DNA of 13,278 bases from Opitutaceae bacterium (GTDB lineage Bacteria; Verrucomicrobiota; Verrucomicrobiae; Opitutales; Opitutaceae), in NCBI GenBank assembly GCA_031266495.1, contig JAISAX010000404.1, positions 1-13,278 on the forward strand, in the 5' to 3' direction. The notes beneath the pieces are model-generated. The model had not been told where the DNA came from, did not search any database, and was given only the letters and a program-made list of their open reading frames with translations. Each line of letters begins with the position of its first letter. Within the stretch, counting starts at the first letter, position 1. Of this stretch, positions 7,955 to 13,278 are shown piece by piece. A program made the position numbers and the translations under genes.

Positions 7955-9919
7955 TCAGGGAGTGATGACGAGGCGGAGGGTGGCTTCGGTGGCGGGTGAC
8001 GGAAGATCGAATCCGATGCGGGTGGCTCGCGGGGGACGGTCGGGGATGATGCCGAAGACGGGTTCCTCGTTCACCGAAGGGGAGACGTCCACTCCGTCGG
8101 CGATGGCGTTTATGGATACAAGGAGGGACTGCCGCCCGCGATGCACGCGCAGGGCGTTTTTCCCTTCCGGCGCGCAGGTCTGGCGGGCGGCGGGAGCGAG
8201 ATCGAGGACGATGGCGTTGCCGACGGTTTGCGGTGTAGTGAATTTTGCATGATCGATGATTTCCAGGCGTCCGCCGTTCGCGCGGGTGAAGATGAAGGTG
8301 CGGGTGAGGCGTTCGAGTTCCGGCACCTGGTAGGCGCTGGTGAGGTCCTGTTCCCAAAGATCATGTGTATCGGTAAATTCGGTACGCACGGTGATGGCTT
8401 GCGCGTCCTTTCCGGTGCGCTGGAGTTGCCCGGCAACGCGGGGGACGGGGTGGCCGAAGGAGTTGTTCACGCCGCTTTGGTAACGGGTGCGCATATCGCC
8501 TCCCGTGCGCACATAGGCGTCGGATCCCGGGTCGGTGAGCATGAGGGCGCCGTCCTTGACGACGACAAAGGAGCCGAGGTCGTTGTGGTTGTGGGGCTGG
8601 CCGTTGTGGCCGCCTTTCATGGCCACGGCGAGACCTTCATTGGCGGGTGCGCGGCGGGTGATGAGCGCTCCGCCGTCGGGAAACCAGTCGCGCAGGGAAA
8701 GAAGCGCCTCGTTGCCGCGAGGTGTCGCGGTGTCGCGGACGGAGGGGGGGCGGGGGATGGAAACATCAAAAAGGTCGCGATAGATGTGGGGGCCGAGCGG
8801 ATGCGGAGCCTGAAACGCGGCGGCGCCGACGGGGTTGCCGATGCCGAAGCGGATGGCCGAGAAATCGATCATCCAGGAAAAGGGCTTGCGGTCCACGGCC
8901 ACGTCACCAAAGGCCGGATACACACCGCCGGCGATTTCCCAGCGCAGCCCGAATTCGGCGATGCGGCGCACCTTGGGCGAGGCGGCGAGCAGGTCGAGCT
9001 GTCCGCCGGTGGACAGGCGGATGATTTCCGAGCCGAGGATGTAGTGGCCGAAGCCGTAGTTCCAGTAACCGATGCTCTCGACGCAGTAGCCGTCGTCGCC
9101 GAAACCGGAGAGATAAAAGGGGATATAGGTCTCGAACAGCGCGATGAATTCGGCGCGTTCCCGGGGGTCGTCGAGGAGCAGCAGGGCGGAGCCGAGGACG
9201 CCGGCATTGCACACGGCGTTCCAGTTGTTGTCGCCGATCATCCACCAGAAGCCGCGTCTGTCGCGAATGCGGGCGCGGGCGCGTTCGAGGCAGGGGGCAA
9301 AGACGCGGGCGGCGGTCTCCTTGCGGAGGCGGGCGCGCAGGTCGGGGGGCAGGCGGTCGGCCAGCAGCCAGTCGATGGTGGCGAGGCTCCAGGCCCGGGC
9401 CGTGGCGGCGAGGTCCACGTTTTTGTAGTTTTCTTCCCATGTGTCGCGACCGCGGGCGTGGGCGGGGACGATCCAGGAGGGTTCGTCGAGGATGCCGGCA
9501 AGTTCGGCCAGGATTTGCGCGAGATGACGTTTTTCCCATTCGATCCCTTCGGCAAACACCAGGGTTTCGAGGCGCACCATGCGTTCGTTGAAATCGCGTT
9601 CGTAGTTTGCGCGGGTGCCGATGCGTTTGTATTCATCAAAAAACTCCCGTTTGAGCGAGGGAGGTTCGCTTCCTTCCAGCGACTTGACCCGGACGAGGAC
9701 GTCGCGAGCCGCCGGCAGTTGCCTGGCCTTGTCCCAGTATTCCCGGTCGGCGAACGGAGGGGTGAAGTGAACCGGCGCGGGTGAGAGCAGGCACGCGATC
9801 CGGTCGATGCGTTCCGCCGGAATCTCCGGCAAGGGCGCCGCCGTGGATATGAGGGCGGACAGTAACGCCAGGGAAAGTCCGGATTTGAACAGTTTTTCGG
9901 GATTTTTGCGGGAGGTCAT
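7955..9919 (-). CDS. Secreted heparinase II/III-family polysaccharide lyase
   Basis: 654 residues. N-terminal signal peptide (about 1-28: KLFKSGLSLALLSALISTAA). The alpha-helical toroid domain spans roughly 40-380 with GDNNWNAVCNAG (229-240) and SIGYWNYGFGHY (282-293), which by analogy with heparinase II holds the catalytic Tyr. The C-terminal beta-sandwich (about 395-654) carries GGHNGQPHNHNDLGSF (436-451), the metal/His motif of this superfamily, and NNSFGHPVP (485-493). Such enzymes cleave uronic-acid polysaccharides by beta-elimination in the periplasm or outside the cell. The exact substrate (glycosaminoglycan, alginate or another) cannot be read from sequence. ATG 9919 lacks a Shine-Dalgarno sequence. 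The gene lies 77 nt after the pseudopilin gene and before the larger lyase; the three are probably co-transcribed. Confidence 0.9.
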   Translation of the reverse strand: MTSRKNPEKLFKSGLSLALLSALISTAAPLPEIPAERIDRIACLLSPAPVHFTPPFADREYWDKARQLPAARDVLVRVKSLEGSEPPSLKREFFDEYKRIGTRANYERDFNERMVRLETLVFAEGIEWEKRHLAQILAELAGILDEPSWIVPAHARGRDTWEENYKNVDLAATARAWSLATIDWLLADRLPPDLRARLRKETAARVFAPCLERARARIRDRRGFWWMIGDNNWNAVCNAGVLGSALLLLDDPRERAEFIALFETYIPFYLSGFGDDGYCVESIGYWNYGFGHYILGSEIIRLSTGGQLDLLAASPKVRRIAEFGLRWEIAGGVYPAFGDVAVDRKPFSWMIDFSAIRFGIGNPVGAAAFQAPHPLGPHIYRDLFDVSIPRPPSVRDTATPRGNEALLSLRDWFPDGGALITRRAPANEGLAVAMKGGHNGQPHNHNDLGSFVVVKDGALMLTDPGSDAYVRTGGDMRTRYQSGVNNSFGHPVPRVAGQLQRTGKDAQAITVRTEFTDTHDLWEQDLTSAYQVPELERLTRTFIFTRANGGRLEIIDHAKFTTPQTVGNAIVLDLAPAARQTCAPEGKNALRVHRGRQSLLVSINAIADGVDVSPSVNEEPVFGIIPDRPPRATRIGFDLPSPATEATLRLVITP

Positions 9920-9940
9920 ATGTGGATGAAGAGCAAGAGC

Positions 9941-9975
9941 GGGGAGGGGGGGGGGGAGGGAAAGGGAGGGGGGAG
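9941..9975. repeat. G-rich tract between pseudopilin and heparinase genes
   Basis: Several G runs (4, 11, 3, 3 and 6) separated by short A stretches; C-rich on the coding (minus) strand. It could form a G-quadruplex on the non-coding strand or act as a rut-like C-rich RNA segment. It occupies most of the 77-nt intercistronic gap. Confidence 0.5.
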
Positions 9976-9996
9976 AGTCGGGACGGGCAGGCGTTG

Positions 9997-10722
9997 TTAT
10001 TGAGCACGTGGATCGAAATCCAGGGGGTGCGCTTTCACATGCGCATCGAAGTAGAGAAAATTCCGGACGTTGCCATGGACCGCGGTGGCGGGGACGCCGG
10101 AGGGATTGGCGTTGCCGAGGGTTTCCCAGATTCCGGAGTCCAGATCGAAAAGGGCCACGGCCAGGGACGGCGTATCAATGTCGCTGATACGCCGCGATTT
10201 TACGGTTTCGGCGCCTCCGGACGGATAACCGAACGGACGTCGCAGGTCGCCGTTGGTGAGCCTGACGAGGGGGCAGAGGAGAAAGCTGGCGTGCTCGTCC
10301 GGGAGCGCCCGTTCGCTGCCCGGGCAGGTGGCGATGGCGGCTTTCATTTTTGTCCCGACTTCGGTGGGCAATCCCAGCCAGGGGACGAGATGCGGCACCA
10401 GCGAGGCTTGTGGACCGATGTGGGTGGCCAGGACCTCATAGTCGCCGCTGACCTGGCCATTGAGGCCGTAGCCGGGATTTCTGGGCGACTGATCGGGAAG
10501 CTGGTCCCGATTTTCCTGGGCATAGCTGAGGATTGCCACACCGAGCTGCCGCATGTTGGAAGCGCAGGTGGCGCGATGGGCGGATTGCCTGACCTTGCCG
10601 ACCGTCGGGATGATAATCGCGGCAAGAATGCCGATGATGGCGATGACCGTGAGCAATTCAATGAGCGTGAAGCCGCCAGGCCGTTTTGAGGTGTTCATGG
10701 ATAGGTTCATGGATGGGTTCAT
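9997..10722 (-). CDS. Type II secretion/type IV pilin-like pseudopilin, H-X9-DG class
   Basis: 241 residues from ATG 10722. The prepilin signal GGFTLIELLTVIAIIGILAAI lies at 16-36, with peptidase cleavage expected after G17 and the conserved Glu at mature +5 (E22). The C-terminus carries HGNVRNFLYFDAHV from residue 216, matching the H-X9-DG motif of verrucomicrobial/planctomycetal pseudopilins except that DG is DA. Residues 55-150 hold the typical globular segment (CASNMRQLGVAILSYAQENRDQLP). Three in-frame ATGs (10722, 10710, 10698) are spaced by a 12-bp repeat (MNPS MNLS MNTS); with the predicted promoter so close, 10710 or 10698 may be the true start. First gene of the lyase operon; its probable role is surface assembly or substrate capture, which is inference. 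Confidence 0.92.
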   Translation of the reverse strand: MNPSMNLSMNTSKRPGGFTLIELLTVIAIIGILAAIIIPTVGKVRQSAHRATCASNMRQLGVAILSYAQENRDQLPDQSPRNPGYGLNGQVSGDYEVLATHIGPQASLVPHLVPWLGLPTEVGTKMKAAIATCPGSERALPDEHASFLLCPLVRLTNGDLRRPFGYPSGGAETVKSRRISDIDTPSLAVALFDLDSGIWETLGNANPSGVPATAVHGNVRNFLYFDAHVKAHPLDFDPRAQ

Positions 10723-10739
10723 TTGCGGGTGTGGCGCCG

Positions 10740-10769
10740 ATGTTTTCGTAAGCGCTTGCGTTTTGTCAA
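10740..10769 (-). promoter_or_regulatory. Putative promoter of the pseudopilin-lyase operon
   Basis: On the minus strand TTGACA (10769-10764) matches the -35 consensus exactly. With an 18-nt spacer, AAACAT (10745-10740) is a weak -10 (3 of 6). The spacer contains the complete LacI-type operator. Transcription would start near 10733, about 10 nt before the first ATG and about 35 nt before the third. Confidence 0.5.
10747..10760. promoter_or_regulatory. LacI-type operator O1
   Basis: CGTAAGCGCTTGCG is a 14-bp palindrome with one mismatch and the central AAGCGCTT core typical of LacI/GalR/CcpA operators. It overlaps the -35/-10 spacer of the pseudopilin promoter, a position expected to block RNA polymerase. 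A LacI-family gene lies 1.05 kb away. Confidence 0.7.
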
Positions 10770-10879
10770 TGATTGTTGCAGCGATTTTTTTCGAGAAAAT
10801 TGAGAGGAGAACGGGTTTCGTGGACCGCTATTCTCCTGTTTATGGATGAATTTTTTGAGAAAATCCTTGCTTCTGTTTA

Positions 10880-10893
10880 CGCAAGCGATTGCG
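10880..10893. promoter_or_regulatory. LacI-type operator O2
   Basis: CGCAAGCGATTGCG is a 14-bp palindrome with one mismatch, closely matching O1 including the flank (TGTTT before it in both). The O1-O2 distance is 133 bp, close to 12.7 helical turns. It lies 87 bp before the PEP-CTERM gene. A weak -35-like TTGAGA (10855-10860) precedes it, but no convincing -10 was found. Confidence 0.65.
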
Positions 10894-10979
10894 CTTTTGC
10901 CGCCGAAATGATTCCCGCGAATCAACGAGGCATCATCCAAAACCGTCATCCCTGACATTATTCCTGACATCATCAGATC

Positions 10980-11717
10980 ATGAAAAAATATTCCAAAAAT
11001 ACGTTCCTTGCCTTGTTCGCAGGTTCTTTGCTGTCCGTCTCCCTGTCCCACGCCGCCAGCCTCCCGATCACCAGCAGCGCCGACCTCTTTATTCGGGGCG
11101 ACCAGCCAAACAGCACAAACCAGGGTGCAACCTTGATCGTGGGAGAATTGGCTACTGGTTATAAGCTTCGCAGTTTGCTGAGCTTCGATCTCTCCGCCCT
11201 GCCTGCAGGGGCGACGATCAACTCGGTGCAACTCGTCCTCCATCTCGCCGAGAATGATGCCACCGCTGTTGATACCTCCCTGACACTCACGCTCCATGCG
11301 GTGACGCAGACTTGGGCCGAGGCGTCGGTGACCTGGAACAACGCCTCTGCCGGTACACCGTGGACAACAGCAGGCGGCACGTTCGATTCCACCGTGCTTT
11401 CCAGCCAGACGGTTCCGACCAAGGGGTCCACGGGAGTCGATTACACCTGGGACAACACGGCGGAGTTTCTCGGTATCGTCCGTTCCGCCTACGCCAGCGG
11501 GACGGCGGTAAGTTTTTTCCTCAAGGACAGTGATGAAAGCACCAATCAGCGCGAACTCGTGCGTTTCGTGAGCAATAACGGGGCAGCCGGCCCCAAGCCG
11601 CAACTGATCATCGACTACACCGTGAGCAGCGTTCCCGAGCCTTCGACGTGTGTCGTGATTCTGGCGGTCGCCGGGCTGGCGGTTGCAACCGTGGCGCGCA
11701 AGCGGGGCAAACGCTGA
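10980..11717 (+). CDS. PEP-CTERM surface protein with DNRLRE domain
   Basis: 245 residues. Signal peptide 1-25 (MKKYSKNTFLALFAGSLLSV, cleavage near SHA/A). Residues about 30-215 match the DNRLRE (CBM96-like) fold: ADLFIRGDQPNSTNQGATLIVG, LRSLLSFDLSALPAGATI, LTLHAVTQTWAEASVTWNNA, then a strand-rich segment with KPQLIIDY. The C-terminus from 218 has VPEPS, a hydrophobic helix and RKRGKR, i.e. the PEP-CTERM signal for exosortase processing. It is therefore exported, cut and probably attached to extracellular polysaccharide; the DNRLRE domain is associated with glycan binding. No catalytic motif is visible. It is divergent from the pseudopilin-lyase operon, with two LacI-type operators between. 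The ATG is AT-rich and well placed but lacks a Shine-Dalgarno sequence. The exosortase gene is not in the window. Confidence 0.93.
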   Translation: MKKYSKNTFLALFAGSLLSVSLSHAASLPITSSADLFIRGDQPNSTNQGATLIVGELATGYKLRSLLSFDLSALPAGATINSVQLVLHLAENDATAVDTSLTLTLHAVTQTWAEASVTWNNASAGTPWTTAGGTFDSTVLSSQTVPTKGSTGVDYTWDNTAEFLGIVRSAYASGTAVSFFLKDSDESTNQRELVRFVSNNGAAGPKPQLIIDYTVSSVPEPSTCVVILAVAGLAVATVARKRGKR

Positions 11718-11732
11718 CCGGCAATCTCGCCC

Positions 11733-11759
11733 GGCTTGCCTGGCTTGTCTGGCTTGTCT
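11733..11759. repeat. 9-bp tandem repeat, three units
   Basis: GGCTTGCCT, GGCTTGTCT, GGCTTGTCT run without gaps just after the PEP-CTERM stop (11715-11717) and before the LacI gene. They do not form a terminator, so read-through from the PEP-CTERM gene into the regulator gene is possible. Confidence 0.7.
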
Positions 11760-11809
11760 GTAAAACCGCATCCGCACCGCAACCTTGATGCGCCGGACTC
11801 CCTCGCGCT

Positions 11810-12988
11810 ATGTTCGCGTTCATGAGCAGCTCTGGAATAGACACCATAACCGCGCCGGGCGTTGGTGAGGATGCCGTCGCCACCGCCGTCACCGGCAAGG
11901 CCGAAACCATCGACTTGCGGGAACTGTCGCGGCGTCTCGGGCTGAGCGTGGGCACGGTGTCGCGGGCGTTCAACAACCGGCCGGGCGTCAGCGAAAGCAC
12001 GCGACGCCGGGTGCTCGAGGCGTCACGGAAACACAACTACGCGCCCAACAGCGCGGCGCGCCTGCTCATGGCGCGACCGGCGCTGCATGCGGGGCTGTTT
12101 TTCGCCCCGTATTACAGTCCCTCGCACGACATCAACCCGGCGGCGCTGGGGCTAATCGACATGCTCCGCAACAACCTGCAAATCGAGGGCGCGGACATGT
12201 CGCTGCTCCACTACAAGGACGACACCGAACTCGAACGCCAGGCGCAGGATGTGGATGTCGGCCTGTTTTACGGCCATTTTGAACAACATTCGTTCGACGT
12301 GCTGCACCGGCTCGGCATCCCCGCCATTTTGTATGACAAGCAGTCGCCGCACCCGGACCAGATTTGTGTCGTCGCCAACACACGCCATGCGTGCAACACG
12401 GCCGTCCAGTATCTCGCGGCGCTGGGGCACGAGCGCATCGCCCTGGTAAGCGGGCCGCGCGAGGAGTATTATTTTCGCGGATACATCGGGGCGTTTCCGG
12501 AAGCGTTGCGCGAGTTCGGGCTGCAACCGCATCCCGCCTGGGCCGTCGAGTTGCCCGCGGATTCCTGCAACAAGGACGGCGCTTGCGCGGCGCTGCTGCC
12601 GATCCTGCGAGCAGCGGGAAACAGCGCAGGCGCGGATGCGGATGCAGGCGCAGGGGCAGGCGCGGGCCGCGAACGTCCTTCGGCGATCATTTGCGCTTCC
12701 GACTGGCTGGCGCTTGGCGCGCGGCGTGCCGCTCGCGAGGCCGGTCTCCGGGTGCCGGACGACATCAGCCTGATCGGCTACGACAACCTCGCCTTCACCG
12801 CCGAACTCGATCCGCCGATGACGACGTTCGACCTCCATCTTTCCCGCGTCGTGCAGACGCTCACGCACCTTGCCTTGCGTCTCGGCAAGCGGCGTCACGC
12901 GCCCGGAGCCGTGCGTCTTCCGCGCGAAATCCTGCTGCTGCCCGACCTCGTGAAGCGCGAGTCGTGCCGCTGCGTGCGCACGCAGTGA
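11810..12988 (+). CDS. LacI/GalR-family transcriptional regulator
   Basis: 392 residues from ATG 11810 (a second ATG at 11822 is also possible). The helix-turn-helix is at 34-58 (IDLRELSRRLGLSVGTVSRAFN), followed by RPGVSESTRRRVLEAS and the hinge helix (NSAARLLMARP, 80-90). The effector domain (about 91-385) is a periplasmic-binding-protein fold with VANTRHACNTAVQYLAALGHERIALV (188-213), ASDWLALGARRAAREAGLRVPDD (296-318) and SLIGYDNLAFT (320-330). The 33-residue N-terminal extension before the HTH is unusual. A low-complexity Ala/Gly/Asp insert (about 270-288) is encoded by hexamer repeats. It probably controls the adjacent glycan locus through the two operators at 10747 and 10880, relieved by a sugar ligand; this is inferred from proximity. 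No operator was seen in its own upstream region. Confidence 0.95.
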   Translation: MFAFMSSSGIDTITAPGVGEDAVATAVTGKAETIDLRELSRRLGLSVGTVSRAFNNRPGVSESTRRRVLEASRKHNYAPNSAARLLMARPALHAGLFFAPYYSPSHDINPAALGLIDMLRNNLQIEGADMSLLHYKDDTELERQAQDVDVGLFYGHFEQHSFDVLHRLGIPAILYDKQSPHPDQICVVANTRHACNTAVQYLAALGHERIALVSGPREEYYFRGYIGAFPEALREFGLQPHPAWAVELPADSCNKDGACAALLPILRAAGNSAGADADAGAGAGAGRERPSAIICASDWLALGARRAAREAGLRVPDDISLIGYDNLAFTAELDPPMTTFDLHLSRVVQTLTHLALRLGKRRHAPGAVRLPREILLLPDLVKRESCRCVRTQ

Positions 12989-13001
12989 TCCGCCTGGATC
13001 A
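12986..13001 (+). terminator. Weak hairpin at the LacI-gene stop
   Basis: TGATCC (12986-12991, including the TGA stop) pairs with GGATCA (12996-13001) around GCCT. It is preceded by a perfect 16-bp palindrome (CTGCGTGCGCACGCAG, 12970-12985) in the last codons. There is no T-run, so termination is uncertain. Confidence 0.3.
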
Positions 13002-13042
13002 GGATTTAAGTGGCGCGAGTATCCCGCAGAATCCGACGAGTA

Positions 13043-13278
13043 ACTGAAGTTACGCGGAACGACGTGGCACAGGCTCTCCAGCCCGTGGACGGATCGGCAG
13101 TAAAGCGCCGCCTCCCTGCTCTCCTTCGTGTCATTCACTGTAATCAACTGTAATTCTCTCAAACAAATGATCTTGCCTGGTGGCAAAGGGCGACGCTGCG
13201 CGTCGTCCACGGGCTGGAAGCCCGTGCCACGTCGGAGCGGGCGAGACGCCCGCGCCACTTCAAGGCAGTCCGCGTAAC
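13043..13278. repeat. Nested inverted-repeat element with GTTACGCGGA-type ends (edge of window)
   Basis: Outer ends GTTACGCGGA (13050-13059) and TCCGCGTAAC (13269-13278) are perfect inverted copies. Inner arms 13061-13090 and 13205-13233 are complementary except for one substitution and one indel. The right side holds further hairpins (CGACGC/GCGTCG at 13190-13204; GCGGGCG/CGCCCGC at 13237-13253). The left end (13043-13063) is the exact reverse complement of 21 nt ending copy 1 of the composite repeat (4715-4735). The centre (13091-13189) has no gene. It may be a MITE- or REPIN-like element and may continue beyond the window. Confidence 0.75.

Noticed and set aside
8141..9784. 547-codon open frame on + across the heparinase-like gene
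   Set aside because: Antisense shadow; the minus frame carries clear heparinase II/III motifs.
10168..10194. Perfect 10-bp inverted repeat (CGGCGTATCA / TGATACGCCG) as an operator or terminator
   Set aside because: It lies inside the pseudopilin coding sequence in a region whose residues (RRISDIDTP) fit the family pattern, so codon coincidence is more likely.
10719..11777. 352-codon open frame on the minus strand across the PEP-CTERM gene
   Set aside because: It overlaps the operators and the whole PEP-CTERM gene, has biased composition and no recognisable domain.

Overview
This is a GC-rich, double-stranded-coding window whose content fits a verrucomicrobial genome of the Opitutaceae type. 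The evidence is a PEP-CTERM surface protein, a pseudopilin of the H-X9-DG class next to secreted polysaccharide lyases, a LacI-type regulator, FG-GAP debris, and intergenic DNA full of short periodic repeats. The lineage is inferred from gene content only. No rRNA, tRNA, CRISPR array or transposase gene was recognised.

Layout. Positions 1-282 hold G-rich low-complexity DNA and a 21-bp periodic repeat. Enolase (eno, 283-1599, +) follows, with a strong intrinsic terminator (1687-1717). From about 1718 to 2812 the window is accessory DNA: a frameshifted FG-GAP gene remnant (-), a 10-unit heptamer array, a small hypothetical gene (2133-2456, -) and a pair of inverted heptamer arrays. A cytoplasmic CE7 acetyl-ester hydrolase (2813-3796, +) converges on ruvA (3872-4540, -). 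A composite interspersed repeat fills the gap upstream of ruvA.

The second half looks like one glycan-use locus. On the minus strand lie a pseudopilin (9997-10722), a secreted heparinase II/III-type lyase (7955-9919) and a 999-residue secreted multidomain protein, probably a toroid-fold lyase (4824-7823). They are co-directional with gaps of 77 and 131 nt. Divergent from them is a DNRLRE-domain PEP-CTERM protein (10980-11717, +), followed by a LacI-family regulator (11810-12988, +). The 257-bp divergent intergenic region carries two LacI-type operator palindromes 133 bp apart. One lies inside the spacer of a putative promoter with a consensus -35 (TTGACA) directed at the pseudopilin operon. 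My reading is that the LacI protein represses both arms until an oligosaccharide is present; then lyases are secreted, and the pilin-like and sorted surface proteins help bind or process the polysaccharide. The CE7 esterase could deacetylate imported fragments, but no operator was seen near it.

The most unusual DNA-level feature is a repeat family built on 7-bp periodicity (GATTNNR, AATNANG and their complements). Its arrays sit at gene edges and join a longer repeat unit found at 4576-4667 and 7862-7953. A related element with GTTACGCGGA-type ends closes the window (13043-13278). One array supplies the last codons and stop of the 999-residue protein.
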